This document shows positions 26,616 to 35,491 of a DNA stretch of 64,000 bases, piece by piece. Position 1 is the stretch's first letter. Each line of letters begins with the position of its first letter. The notes beneath the pieces were generated by a model. It made no database searches. It had not been told where the DNA came from and was given only the letters and a program-made list of their open reading frames with translations. Both the position numbers and the translations under genes were made by a program. The DNA comes from Paenibacillus sp. FSL K6-1330 (GTDB lineage Bacteria; Bacillota; Bacilli; Paenibacillales; Paenibacillaceae): NCBI RefSeq assembly GCF_037976825.1, contig NZ_CP150269.1, positions 4,725,501 through 4,789,500 of the forward strand, written 5' to 3'.

Positions 26616-28049
26616 CTTCAGCTGCTCGGACTGTGGTCCAAATACGATCTGGACCGCACCTTTGCCCAATCTCATGACTCCGGAAGCACCTAGCGTTTTG
26701 AGAGCAGCGTCATTTACTGCTTTATCGTCCTTAACAACCAGACGAAGGCGTGTGATACAAGCATCGACGCTGACAATGTTATCTTCTCCGCCGATGTTGG
26801 AGAGAACCTTCGCTGCTTTCGTATCACCGCTTGACGCTGGACCGTCAGCAACCTCATTAATTTCAGTCTCTTCGCTTTCGTCCTCACGGCCCGGTGTTTT
26901 CAGGTTCAGCTTCACGATCAGTATTCTGAACAACAGATAATACACCACCGCAAAAGCAAGACCAACTGGAATGAGCAGGAGCGGGTTCGTGGACAGCGGA
27001 TAGTTAATCAAATAGTCGATCAGTCCCGCTGAGAAACCGAATCCGAGCTTCACGTCAAGCGCATACATGATAAACCCTGAGACACCTGCCAGGACGGCGT
27101 GAATAATGTAGAGTACAGGAGCTACGAACATGAATGCAAATTCGAGGGGTTCCGTGATCCCTGTCAGGAACGAAGCAACCGCCGTTCCGATAAAGATGGA
27201 AGCAACCATCTGGCGTTTTTCCTTTTTCGCTGTATGAATGATCGCCAGCGCGGCTGCTGGAAGCCCGAACATCATAATTGGGAAGAAGCCTGTCATGAAC
27301 ATGCCCGCTGTTTTATCACCGGCAAAGAATCGATACAAGTCACCGTGAATGACTTTGCCTGCAGCATCCGTGAAGTCCCCGATCTGGAACCAGACGATGG
27401 AGTTAATAATATGGTGAAGCCCGAATGGTACAATCAAACGGTTTGCAAGTATGTGGATCGCACTTCCTATGCCTCCGAGCCCAACGATCCAGCGGCCGAA
27501 TGTATCCAGCACTTCCTGAACAGGACCCCAAATAATACCGAATACAATACCCAGTACAACCATGGTTATCGCGGTAACCATCGGAACAAAGCGTTTGCCG
27601 CCGAAGAAGCCTAGCCAATCCGGTAGCTTGATGTTATGGTACTTGTTGTAGAGGAATGCAGAGATCATACCAACAATGATACCGCCCAGTACGCCCATAT
27701 TCAGTTCTGCATCCGGGCTCATGATGGTTGAGAAAGCTGTCGGTACTTTGCTCAATACATTCATCAGAATAATATGCCCGATGACGGCTGATAACGCCGC
27801 TACCGCGTCCCCTGCCAATCCAATGGCAACGCCCACCGCAAATATCAATGGCAGATTATCAAATATCGTGGTTCCCCCTGCATCCAGGAATGGAGCAATG
27901 TAATGATTCAGGAACCAGCCTACCTTATCACCCAGGTGGAAATCTTTGACATAATCGATGTTCCCGAATCTCATCAGGATGGCCGCTGCAGGCAATGTTG
28001 CTACAGGCAGCATGAGTGACTTACCGATTTTTTGTAAAAATGCCAACAT
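26586..28049 (-). CDS. nagE: PTS EIICB permease, N-acetylglucosamine/glucose family
   Basis: Sugar-importing membrane protein of 487 residues: EIIC domain with about ten spans, then EIIB with phospho-accepting Cys431 (VDACITRLRL). The EIIC sequence (KLPDWLGFFGGKRFVP, WFQIGDFTDAAGKVIHGD, AGMFMTGFFPIMMFGLP) is nearer the GlcNAc-type NagE than PtsG, although its neighbours are GlcT and a glucose-type EIIA. The true sugar therefore remains open. AAGGGA before ATG 28049 makes this the better start. Regulated by a promoter at 28310-28339 and a RAT/terminator leader. Its 3' end is duplicated at the far border of the glycocin island. Confidence 0.85.
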   Translation of the reverse strand: MLAFLQKIGKSLMLPVATLPAAAILMRFGNIDYVKDFHLGDKVGWFLNHYIAPFLDAGGTTIFDNLPLIFAVGVAIGLAGDAVAALSAVIGHIILMNVLSKVPTAFSTIMSPDAELNMGVLGGIIVGMISAFLYNKYHNIKLPDWLGFFGGKRFVPMVTAITMVVLGIVFGIIWGPVQEVLDTFGRWIVGLGGIGSAIHILANRLIVPFGLHHIINSIVWFQIGDFTDAAGKVIHGDLYRFFAGDKTAGMFMTGFFPIMMFGLPAAALAIIHTAKKEKRQMVASIFIGTAVASFLTGITEPLEFAFMFVAPVLYIIHAVLAGVSGFIMYALDVKLGFGFSAGLIDYLINYPLSTNPLLLIPVGLAFAVVYYLLFRILIVKLNLKTPGREDESEETEINEVADGPASSGDTKAAKVLSNIGGEDNIVSVDACITRLRLVVKDDKAVNDAALKTLGASGVMRLGKGAVQIVFGPQSEQLKDEIKDIMKK

Positions 28050-28207
28050 GTGATTCAATCCCTTCAACTTCATTTTTTTTCGACTTGGAATCGTTTACAT
28101 CTCCAGCCATTTTAATTGCACACCAGCAGTGCTACCCCTGAACCGAAACTAACTTCTCATCCTCACTTTCTTGAGGGAAAACGTAGCTGTGTACCGACGT
28201 GGACAAG

Positions 28208-28288
28208 CAAAAAAGCCAAGGACAATAGTCTACTTAATATAGACCAATTATCCTTGGCTCATGCCCACTAATGCGGTAACACGCCGTT
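28208..28288 (-). promoter_or_regulatory. RAT antiterminator element and terminator upstream of the PTS gene
   Basis: On the minus strand GTGTTACC...GGGCATGAGCC (28255-28288) matches GlcT-type ribonucleic antiterminator sequence and overlaps the 5' arm of a terminator (AGCCAAGGA with TCCTTGGCT, then a T tract near 28208). Binding of the PRD antiterminator would let transcription run into the PTS gene when sugar is present. Confidence 0.85.
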
Positions 28289-28309
28289 CTCATATTCATT
28301 TATGCTGTT

Positions 28310-28339
28310 ATCTTAATTCACGACTTCCTGTTTTGTCAA
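28310..28339 (-). promoter_or_regulatory. Promoter of the PTS gene
   Basis: Minus strand TTGACA (28339-28334), 18-base spacer, TAAGAT (28315-28310), just upstream of the RAT leader. Confidence 0.55.
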
Positions 28340-28375
28340 TAACCAATAATTCAATCAATCGCCTATGGAATTGAA

Positions 28376-28873
28376 TTATTTCAATTCTATGGTCAAGACA
28401 GGATCCTGGCCGGACACGACATTACCCGTCTGACCATCAACCTTGGAAGCTACCTCATCGGCATTGGTCACAATAACCGGGGTAATCGTCGGATAACCTG
28501 CGGCTTGGATTGCAGCCATGTCGAATTCGATGAGCGTCTGACCCGACTTCACCTGATCACCCGCTTGAACATGGCTTGTGAAACCTTCGCCTTTCAAGCC
28601 AACTGTATTAATCCCGATGTGGAATAAATATTGCAGACCAGTCGCCGGATCCTCCAGCATCACGGCATGTTTGGACTTGATGACATGCGCAACCGTCCCG
28701 TCAAATGGCGCAATTAATTTGCCCTCGGAAGGCTCGATGGCTATGCCTTTGCCCATATGACCAGCAGCAAATGCCTCATCGGGCACTTGCGATAAAGGCA
28801 CAGCTGTACCTGACAAAGGTGCTGTGAGTTGAATAGCAGTAGCTGTTTTTTTCTTTTTCCAACGATCAAACAT
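28376..28873 (-). CDS. crr: PTS glucose-type EIIA protein
   Basis: Cytoplasmic phosphocarrier of 165 residues that passes phosphate from HPr to the EIIB domain. Glucose-type EIIA features: LSGTAVPLSQVPDEAFA, GKGIAIEPSEGKLIAPFDG, HAVML (His69) and LFHIGINTV with the phosphorylated His85. Encoded as a free protein one base after the glcT stop codon, so the permease downstream lacks its own EIIA. GGGAGG lies in the glcT end. Confidence 0.92.
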   Translation of the reverse strand: MFDRWKKKKTATAIQLTAPLSGTAVPLSQVPDEAFAAGHMGKGIAIEPSEGKLIAPFDGTVAHVIKSKHAVMLEDPATGLQYLFHIGINTVGLKGEGFTSHVQAGDQVKSGQTLIEFDMAAIQAAGYPTITPVIVTNADEVASKVDGQTGNVVSGQDPVLTIELK

Positions 28874-28874
28874 G

Positions 28875-29762
28875 TTAAGATTCCTCCCTGGGTTGATTCT
28901 TTTGTTGTAGTCGCCCTGTAAAAAGCCGATATAGATGCATCGCTAGAAAGCAAACCTCCGCTTCAGGTACTTTCTTGCCGAGTTCTTTCTCCATCATGCC
29001 TGCAAGGCGCGTAGCCAGACCATATTCATTCGTGAACTTGGAGCGGATCTGGTCCGCAAATGGATTATCCACATGGATTTCTTGATTCAACATACGGTCT
29101 ACCGAGAACCTCAAATGCATCAGAAGACGGACGTAATCCATGCTTCCCCGGTCAAAAGCGACCTGTCGTTCCTCTTCTATATACCTTACCAGGTTTCCCA
29201 CCACATTCGATGCCTTGACCAGATGGCCTACGGGCACATGGCTGACGGCCGAATACACATGGTAGGTTAAGAAGCCGATCTCATCCTCCGGAACATCGAT
29301 ATCGAAGGCCTGGCCGATCAAAACCGCTGCCTTGGCTGCGATATCATATTCTTTTGGGAAGCTGATCCGGGTTTCTTCAAGGAAAGGATTAATAATATCC
29401 ATGTCTTTACGGATTCTGTATATCGTAAACTGGATATGGCTTGGAAGTGCCAGGTACACCTTGTCATTTAGTGTGCCCGGAAATTCCTGTCCAATGAGAT
29501 TGAGTATCTGATCTGTAATCTCCATCACCAGTGGATCAAATTCTTCCAGCAGATGGTGAGCTTGACTCCACTGCTCCCGATCCTCCAGCCTGAAGAGTTT
29601 CTCAATCCGCTTGTCGTCCGAAGCGATCGTTCCGCCTGCTTTGGCGCCGAAGCCAATCCCTTTACCCAGGATGACGTATTCCGATTCTTTCTTACCGCCG
29701 GTAACCATCACGACATTGTTACCAATAACACGTACGACTGTAAACAACTCGATCCCGCTCAT
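28875..29762 (-). CDS. glcT: BglG/GlcT-family transcriptional antiterminator
   Basis: 295 residues: N-terminal RNA-binding CAT domain (residues 1-60, VIGNNVVMVTG and the GKGIGFGAKAG loop) and two PRD domains, with conserved His in each (HLVLPSHI-like and MHLRFSV, MHLYRL regions), which are phosphorylated by PTS proteins. It binds the RAT elements at 28255-28288 and 29892-29922, so it probably controls both the PTS gene and itself. Starts the glcT-crr operon. Confidence 0.9.
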   Translation of the reverse strand: MSGIELFTVVRVIGNNVVMVTGGKKESEYVILGKGIGFGAKAGGTIASDDKRIEKLFRLEDREQWSQAHHLLEEFDPLVMEITDQILNLIGQEFPGTLNDKVYLALPSHIQFTIYRIRKDMDIINPFLEETRISFPKEYDIAAKAAVLIGQAFDIDVPEDEIGFLTYHVYSAVSHVPVGHLVKASNVVGNLVRYIEEERQVAFDRGSMDYVRLLMHLRFSVDRMLNQEIHVDNPFADQIRSKFTNEYGLATRLAGMMEKELGKKVPEAEVCFLAMHLYRLFTGRLQQKNQPREES

Positions 29763-29849
29763 AAACTTCCCCCTTTCCTTTAAGTTTAATCAGAGAAACG
29801 GCGAAGGATTCATATCCGAAAAAATGCTCATATCAATCCCCAAAACATT

Positions 29850-29922
29850 AAAAAAGCCAAGAAAAGACCCCATGTGAAAGCTGTCTCTTCTTGGCTCATG
29901 CCCTCTTAAGGTAACACGCCGT
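29850..29922 (-). promoter_or_regulatory. RAT antiterminator element and terminator upstream of glcT
   Basis: On the minus strand GTGTTACC...GGGCATGAGCC (29892-29922) precedes a terminator stem (AAGCCAAGAA with TTCTTGGCT, T tract at 29850-29854). Same layout as in front of the PTS gene, implying autoregulation. Confidence 0.85.
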
Positions 29923-29944
29923 CTTATGTTCCTGCTATGAGTCC

Positions 29945-29974
29945 ATCATAAAACAATTGGCTCGCATTCGTCAA
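29945..29974 (-). promoter_or_regulatory. Promoter of glcT-crr
   Basis: TTGACG (29974-29969), 18-base spacer, TATGAT (29950-29945) on the minus strand, followed by the RAT leader. Confidence 0.6.
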
Positions 29975-30034
29975 CATACGACATTATGACAATATTCGAA
30001 GCTGCCGCCACAGGTAAATATACGATCGCTTCCC

Positions 30035-32719
30035 TTAATTCCCAATCCATTTCTGAAGCGTATGAATCACTTCTTGGATATGAATGGGTTTGTGCAAATA
30101 TCCATTCGCGCCGTCTGCAAGAAACTGATCCGTATCCCTCATTGTGTTGGAGCTCATCACGATAATAGGAAGCTCCGCCCATTCCGGGTTCTCGCGAATC
30201 CGCTTCATCGTTTCGACTCCGTCCATTTCCGGCATGACCATATCCAGCAGCACCGCATCGATGGTTTGATGTTTGTATAACATCTCCAAGCATTCGAATC
30301 CGTTCTGGGCTGTATGCACGGTCATTTGGAGTTTCTCCAGCACATTGGTCAAACCGTACACATTCCGAATATCATCATCTACAATCAATACGGTTTTGTG
30401 CTCCAATCGGCTAGATACTTCCATGTCGAACGCCTCCATTCGGAGATCACTCCAACTGGCGTTGCTCGAAGTGGCAGCCGCTTCAGGGAGCATAAACAGA
30501 CTTTCGCTGGTGCCATATTCCGTAACAAGCGGTAAATATAAAACAAACGTGCTCCCGATTCCTTCCTCGCTCTCCACGGTAATATACCCACCAAGCAATT
30601 TCGCCAAATGCAGCGATATGGATAAGCCGAGACCTGTCCCCCCAAACTTTCTGGCTGTAGCCTCTTCGCCTTGCTGGAACGCTTCGAAGATCGGTTGAAG
30701 ATGCTCTGCTGCAATCCCGATGCCGGTATCTTCAACGAAAAAAGCAATGACGTCGCCACTGATCACAAAATCCGAGGTCACAATCGAATTCATCTTCTTC
30801 ACCCGTAGTTTAACACTGCCGCTCTCGGTAAACTTAATTGCATTCGAGAGCAAATTACGCAAAATTTGATGGAGCCGCATCCCATCACTGTACATCAGAT
30901 CAGGCAAGTCGTCGGCCATCTCAATATCAAATTCCAGATTTTTGGATTCTGCGCTTTTGGAGAAATAACCTTCCATCAGTTCTGGCAGCTCCGTCAAATT
31001 TACCAAGTCCATTTCGATTTGCATCTTTCCGGCCTCGACCTTGGACAGATCCAGAATATCATTGATTAAATTAAGCAATTCACTGCCTGAATTATGGATG
31101 ACAGAAGCGTAATGCTGTTCTTCCTCCGTCAGGTTCCCCTGCTTGTTCTCAGCCAAAATCTGGGAAAGAATTAACATGCTGTTCAGTGGTGTCCGCAGCT
31201 CATGGGACATATTGGCCAGAAATTGAGACTTGTACTTCGAACTCTTCTCCAGCTCTTTCGCGTATTTTTCCAATTCGCTGGCTGCGATTAATGCGGCCTC
31301 CTTCTGGGCCCCCAATCGCTCGTTCAGCATATGCATTTCCACAGAATGGGTTTGCAGCTCCTCGGTCTGCGCCTGTAGTTCTTCGGTTTGACTCTGAAGC
31401 TCCTCATTCAGCGTTTGGGATTCATGATACAATTGCTGGATTTCCATTTTACTCTGGATCGAGTTCAATGTTACCCCAAGCTGAAAATTCAGTTGTTCGA
31501 TCAACTGAACTTCCAGGTCATCGAAAGGCTTGAACTTGGCCAATTCAATGACACCAAGAACTTGTCCTTCAAACATAACGGGCGCTAGCAGCAGCGTGGT
31601 TGGCTCAGCATCACCCAGCCCCGATTCAATCCGCACATAGTTAGGTGGTATATCGTCCAGAATAATCATTCGCTGCTCCAGCATACATTGTCCCACCAAA
31701 CCTTCGCCTGGCAGGAAACGATCTCTGACCTTGTTCCAAGGCTCACCATCCGGATCGGCAAAAGCAGCTGCCTTTACCAGTTCCGATCCACCCCGGTTAA
31801 TAAAAACGGCACCGTACGGCAGTTTCATGATCAAAGCCAGCTTATGAATGAAAAACTGTACGGCCGTTTCCACACGATCTGACGATTGAAGAAGCGTCGA
31901 CATAACCGAAATGTGATCCTTAGCCCAGTTCTGTCTGCCGACCTGTGCAAGGAGTTCGTTGGTTGTGTCCGCCAACTGGCGGACCTCATCATTGGATCGC
32001 ACATGAATCCGTTGGGAGAGGTTACCACCTCTGACAATATCGGAGATGATATGAGTTACCTGCGTGATCGGCTTTACAATGCTCTTCGATATCACCCAAG
32101 CTCCACATATGGTAATCAGCGCTGCCCCAGCCCAAAGGAGATACATCGTATACAATAAATGGGTGTTGCTTTCTTTCATCTCTTCAATCCTGCTGGTTGT
32201 CAGCTCGCGTTCCTTGCTTCTAAACGAGAGGAACAGCTCATGAATGGAGTTCATGGCTTGCTGGCCGGGATCATTAATAAAGAAATGAAGGGCCTCCTCA
32301 TCCTGCCCTAGCTGCTTCAATTGAACGGCAGGCTGACCGGCGTTGGTAATCCACTCCTTGATATTCTCCTTAATATTCTCCAGATGATTGGCTTGCTCCG
32401 AATTATCGCTAACAAGCTTGTACAGCTTGTTATAGTTAATCTGCCAAGACGACAGCGCTTGGTTGAAAGGTTCCAGGTAGGTATCATCCCCCGTTATCAC
32501 ATAACCCCTCTGACCCGTTTCCATTTCAAGTAAATTCTTCTCGATTTCGTGCGTGAGATTATGTACTTCGATATCATGCTTCTCTATAAAATCCGCCTCT
32601 TCCTGCAGAGAAGAGATGCGGTCTGATACAATCCAGAGAAAAGCTCCAAGACATAATAATATCATTAAATATCCAACTACAATCTTGCTGCGGATGTTGA
32701 ATTTCAGGTTGTTAGACAA
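30035..32719 (-). CDS. Hybrid sensor histidine kinase (CHASE3-HAMP-GAF-HisKA-HATPase-REC)
   Basis: Membrane sensor of about 894 residues. Order: first span (about 15-35), extracellular CHASE3 domain (GQRGYVITGDDTYLEPF), second span (about 185-205), HAMP, GAF (to about 410), a Gln/Glu/Leu-rich coiled coil (repeats of ELQAQTEEL), HisKA with FLANMSHELRTPLNS (His near 506), HATPase (LLSNAIKF, DTGIGI, GGTGLGLS) and a C-terminal receiver with phospho-Asp in LLDMVMPEMDG. No response regulator is adjacent, so the output goes elsewhere. TTG at 32719 with GGGAGG eight bases before it is preferred over ATG 32740, which has no site. Signal unknown. Confidence 0.9.
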   Translation of the reverse strand: MSNNLKFNIRSKIVVGYLMILLCLGAFLWIVSDRISSLQEEADFIEKHDIEVHNLTHEIEKNLLEMETGQRGYVITGDDTYLEPFNQALSSWQINYNKLYKLVSDNSEQANHLENIKENIKEWITNAGQPAVQLKQLGQDEEALHFFINDPGQQAMNSIHELFLSFRSKERELTTSRIEEMKESNTHLLYTMYLLWAGAALITICGAWVISKSIVKPITQVTHIISDIVRGGNLSQRIHVRSNDEVRQLADTTNELLAQVGRQNWAKDHISVMSTLLQSSDRVETAVQFFIHKLALIMKLPYGAVFINRGGSELVKAAAFADPDGEPWNKVRDRFLPGEGLVGQCMLEQRMIILDDIPPNYVRIESGLGDAEPTTLLLAPVMFEGQVLGVIELAKFKPFDDLEVQLIEQLNFQLGVTLNSIQSKMEIQQLYHESQTLNEELQSQTEELQAQTEELQTHSVEMHMLNERLGAQKEAALIAASELEKYAKELEKSSKYKSQFLANMSHELRTPLNSMLILSQILAENKQGNLTEEEQHYASVIHNSGSELLNLINDILDLSKVEAGKMQIEMDLVNLTELPELMEGYFSKSAESKNLEFDIEMADDLPDLMYSDGMRLHQILRNLLSNAIKFTESGSVKLRVKKMNSIVTSDFVISGDVIAFFVEDTGIGIAAEHLQPIFEAFQQGEEATARKFGGTGLGLSISLHLAKLLGGYITVESEEGIGSTFVLYLPLVTEYGTSESLFMLPEAAATSSNASWSDLRMEAFDMEVSSRLEHKTVLIVDDDIRNVYGLTNVLEKLQMTVHTAQNGFECLEMLYKHQTIDAVLLDMVMPEMDGVETMKRIRENPEWAELPIIVMSSNTMRDTDQFLADGANGYLHKPIHIQEVIHTLQKWIGN

Positions 32720-32934
32720 ATGGCTAACCTCCCTTGTCATCTATCAGTCTAAGTCTGCTCCTATTCTCATAGTAATTGTTATGAAAATGGTTTACAAGCA
32801 AAACCAGTTTTGATGACATCAATGATTCTTTAGTCGTAGGCAGTCAGATTTATAAACGTATGAGCATATATTATAGAGGAACACGCTTGTACAACATAAT
32901 AGGATCTCAATCTCAAAAAGGAGGAGTAACTCGT

Positions 32935-32973
32935 ATGATAACCTTTAAAGCGCTTGCGGGGATCCTGCATTGA
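32935..32973 (+). CDS. 12-codon upstream ORF coupled to the cupin gene
   Basis: AAGGAGGAG precedes ATG 32935 by eight bases. The frame reads MITFKALAGILH and stops with TGA, whose first two bases are part of the cupin TTG start (TTGA overlap). The layout suggests a translated leader that delivers ribosomes to the weak TTG start, or the 5' piece of a frameshifted longer gene. Confidence 0.45.
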   Translation: MITFKALAGILH

Positions 32974-33536
32974 CGAGGCATGTTTATCATTCCAGGCAAC
33001 AGGCTGAGCGTATAACCGGCCTCGGAGTTGCGAATGTGTCGTCACTGGGGCTGCCCCTTCTGCAAGGTATGATGATGTCAGAAATTCACCTTGAACGAGG
33101 TAAGGGCCTCTCTCCCCATAGCCACCCGGACACGGACGAATTGTGCTATGTCATTCAGGGAGAAATCAGCTATTCCCTGATTGATCCGGATACTCATCAG
33201 AAACTCGTATATCAGATCGTACCCGGTCAGGTGGTACACGCCCCTATTGATTGGTGTCACTGGATAACAGCGCTAACCCCTGGAACGATCTTGCTATTGG
33301 TCTATAACACTGAGCGTCCACACCAAATGGACATTGCACCGGTCTGGGCTTATACGCTCATGGGAGCAGAAGCGTTGCCATGCGATGATACGAACAAGAA
33401 ACCTCTCTCGGAGGCGCTCATTACACCCGTCCCGCTAAATAAAAAGATGGAGAGTCACGCCTCGGATAAGCCTCTGCCTGCGCCACCCTTACTCATAATC
33501 GGGCACCCAAACAACAAAACCACACGCAGCCGGTGA
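32970..33536 (+). CDS. Cupin-domain protein
   Basis: 188 residues with one cupin barrel (about 20-130). Metal-binding motif 1 is seen as PHSHPDTDELCYVIQGE (His, His, Glu) and motif 2 as PGQVVHAPIDWCHWITA. The C-terminal 50 residues are Pro/Lys-rich and probably disordered. Related small cupins bind metals and stress- or sugar-related ligands; no reaction can be assigned. TTG start overlapped by a short leader ORF. The stop codon lies within the terminator stem. Confidence 0.75.
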   Translation: MTRHVYHSRQQAERITGLGVANVSSLGLPLLQGMMMSEIHLERGKGLSPHSHPDTDELCYVIQGEISYSLIDPDTHQKLVYQIVPGQVVHAPIDWCHWITALTPGTILLLVYNTERPHQMDIAPVWAYTLMGAEALPCDDTNKKPLSEALITPVPLNKKMESHASDKPLPAPPLLIIGHPNNKTTRSR

Positions 33537-33556
33537 TCGGCCAAGTGTGGTTATTG
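33512..33556. terminator. Terminator over the cupin stop codon
   Basis: AACCACAC...GCCG/CGGC...GTGTGGTT stem, followed by TTATTGTTATTGG. Separates the cupin gene from the converging DivIVA-domain gene. Confidence 0.6.
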
Positions 33557-33604
33557 TTATTGGGACGCTTCTTATGTAATGATTTCGCTCGCAACGATAT
33601 TGCA

Positions 33605-33982
33605 TCAATCAATATAAAATCTTTGTTCAGGGCGAATCTGCTTCTTAAGGGTATGCAAGTCGGCCTCCAGCTTCGCCACCGTCTCTTCAATCTCTTCCGG
33701 GTTCAGTGCCGGGCGTTCTGCCTCTGGCTTAACGCCAGCCCTGAGATCGCGAATGGTGATTTGCTGCTCCTGCCATTTATCCATAAGATCGGAGATGGTG
33801 GCATAAAACCGCTCATAATCTTGAATCACTTCGTCCAGAAAGGAATCCACTTCCTCCTGATCATAACCCCGTAGTTTATTCGAAAAATTCTTTTCATGGA
33901 TAGACAAAGCGTCCAGTTGAATGCCTAGTTGCTTAAATAGCTTTTTCTGTTTATCCAATCGGCGTTTCATGTGTTCATCCAT
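33605..33982 (-). CDS. DivIVA/GpsB-domain protein
   Basis: 125 residues. Residues 28-65 carry the DivIVA membrane-binding and coiled-coil signature (IHEKNFSNKLRGYDQEEVDSFLDEVIQDY), followed by a second predicted coiled coil (residues 85-120). Too short for DivIVA itself and more like GpsB or a minor DivIVA-domain protein that helps position cell-wall enzymes at the division site or pole. GGAGG nine bases before the ATG. Monocistronic. Confidence 0.85.
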   Translation of the reverse strand: MDEHMKRRLDKQKKLFKQLGIQLDALSIHEKNFSNKLRGYDQEEVDSFLDEVIQDYERFYATISDLMDKWQEQQITIRDLRAGVKPEAERPALNPEEIEETVAKLEADLHTLKKQIRPEQRFYID

Positions 33983-34219
33983 AATGATTTACCTCCAAAT
34001 ATTGGCGCAGCCCTACTTTTTTAGCCTTCTCTCTCTATCTTTGTTTATATCACATTAAGCACTGGGATTAAAACACTCCAGGGCTTTTTTGGAGAATGTT
34101 CCAAAAACGATGGGCTGCCATTCCCACAATTCATGTGATTGTTACCAATCCATTTCGGGTATTGATTTTACATAAGAAGCTTTATTGTGTACTTAGCGAA
34201 AGAGAGGAGCGACTTATCT

Positions 34220-34783
34220 ATGACAACGATGACAAAACAACAATACAGTGAACTTAAACGACGGTTGCTCAGTGATAAAGAACGATTGGAAGAGCAATTG
34301 GAGTCCCGCGATGAAACCAATAGGGATCATTCCCTTCGGGACTCTACGGGAGAGCTGAGCTCAGCCGATAATCATCCCGCAGACATAGGGACCGAGGTTT
34401 TCGAACGCGGACGGGACCTGGCCATTCAGGAAACGCTCGATCATGAATTGGAGCAGATTATGTCTGCCTTGCAGCGAATGGACCAGGGCGAATACGGGAC
34501 CTGTGCCGAGTGCGGCCTAGAAATTCCATACGAGCGGCTTGAAGCGTTGCCTTATACGGCCTATTGTCTCGAACATACGCCGCGGAAAGAGATCAACGAC
34601 AACCGGCCGGTTGAAGAGGATGTCATGACCCCGCCCCCTTCCGGAGCTGGCGTCAACCGCCAAGCGGCCGACGGTAAATTTGATGACGCCGGCGCGTGGG
34701 ACGCCGTGGAAGATTACGGAACGTCCACCTCTCCCGGCATGTCCATTAAACCTGGACAAGACGATTATAAGAAAAAGGTATGA
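34220..34783 (+). CDS. TraR/DksA-type zinc finger protein (YteA-like)
   Basis: 187 residues: helical coiled-coil N-terminus (residues 1-75, with the acidic tip ...NHPADIGTEVFERGRDL) and a zinc finger of the DksA type (CAECGLEIPYERLEALPYTAYC) in which the fourth ligand is His or absent (CLEH). The long polar C-terminus is probably disordered. YteA-type proteins occur in spore formers; their role is not settled. AGAGGAG lies before ATG 34220. Confidence 0.85.
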   Translation: MTTMTKQQYSELKRRLLSDKERLEEQLESRDETNRDHSLRDSTGELSSADNHPADIGTEVFERGRDLAIQETLDHELEQIMSALQRMDQGEYGTCAECGLEIPYERLEALPYTAYCLEHTPRKEINDNRPVEEDVMTPPPSGAGVNRQAADGKFDDAGAWDAVEDYGTSTSPGMSIKPGQDDYKKKV

Positions 34784-34807
34784 ACCGATCCAGTTAAATA
34801 GAAGGGA

Positions 34808-34843
34808 AAGCTGGTACCTGTACGTTAGGTACCAGCTTGTTTT
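34808..34843 (+). terminator. Terminator after the TraR/DksA-type gene
   Basis: AAGCTGGTACC/GGTACCAGCTT perfect stem, then GTTTTCC. Sits against the converging ArsR-type gene. Confidence 0.8.
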
Positions 34844-34849
34844 CCGTGA

Positions 34850-35410
34850 TCAAGTTTCTTTATGAGTCCGAACATTCGAAGCAAAAAACTCATATTCGTC
34901 GTAACCTTCACCGCGTTTCTTTTTATAGGGGGTCAACATTTTATCCAGTTCAACAAAAAATTCACGCGCTTCTTCCTCGCTCATATACAAGGTTGTATTG
35001 GTCAACATGGACGTCGTTTCGCCCTCTTGACTCATATTTTTGAAGAAACGGTCTCTATTCTGGTCAAACAACTCCGATAATAGTTTGTTCGTCTCGGTTC
35101 GAATTAATTCCTTGATCACCGGCTCCTCGGAATTTGCTCCGCGTTTGATCTTTACCGTCCCGACAAAAGGTTCATAATACTTAGCAATGATGCCGTTGAT
35201 CTCTTTCGTGGAAACGATCTTGACCATTCCGATTCGCTCCAGTTTCTTCATATGATAATGAACTTTAGCAGGCACATCCCCGATATTGTCCGCGACTTCC
35301 TTTACTGTTGCCGGACGGTCCATCTTATTCAATACATTCAAAATCTGGAGCCGATATGGATCTGAATATATTTTGATCTCTTCCAGTGTAGTCAGTTCCT
35401 TCGTTTCCAC
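34850..35410 (-). CDS. ArsR-type winged-helix regulator
   Basis: 186 residues with an N-terminal winged helix (YSDPYRLQILNVLNKM, then VPAKVHYHMKKLERIGMVKIV, the recognition helix and wing), followed by a helical C-terminal domain for effector or dimer contacts. No Cys-based metal site is seen. Same strand as the MFS gene and 73 bases behind it, so probably co-transcribed and controlling the exporter. GTG at 35410 with GAGG six bases before it is preferred over GTG 35419. Confidence 0.85.
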   Translation of the reverse strand: METKELTTLEEIKIYSDPYRLQILNVLNKMDRPATVKEVADNIGDVPAKVHYHMKKLERIGMVKIVSTKEINGIIAKYYEPFVGTVKIKRGANSEEPVIKELIRTETNKLLSELFDQNRDRFFKNMSQEGETTSMLTNTTLYMSEEEAREFFVELDKMLTPYKKKRGEGYDEYEFFASNVRTHKET

Positions 35411-35491
35411 ACCGTACACCTCAGCTTCATGTTATTTTTCACTTCTTTTCATTATAGGCCGAGAGTATCGAAATTACAAAATGCGAAGGAT

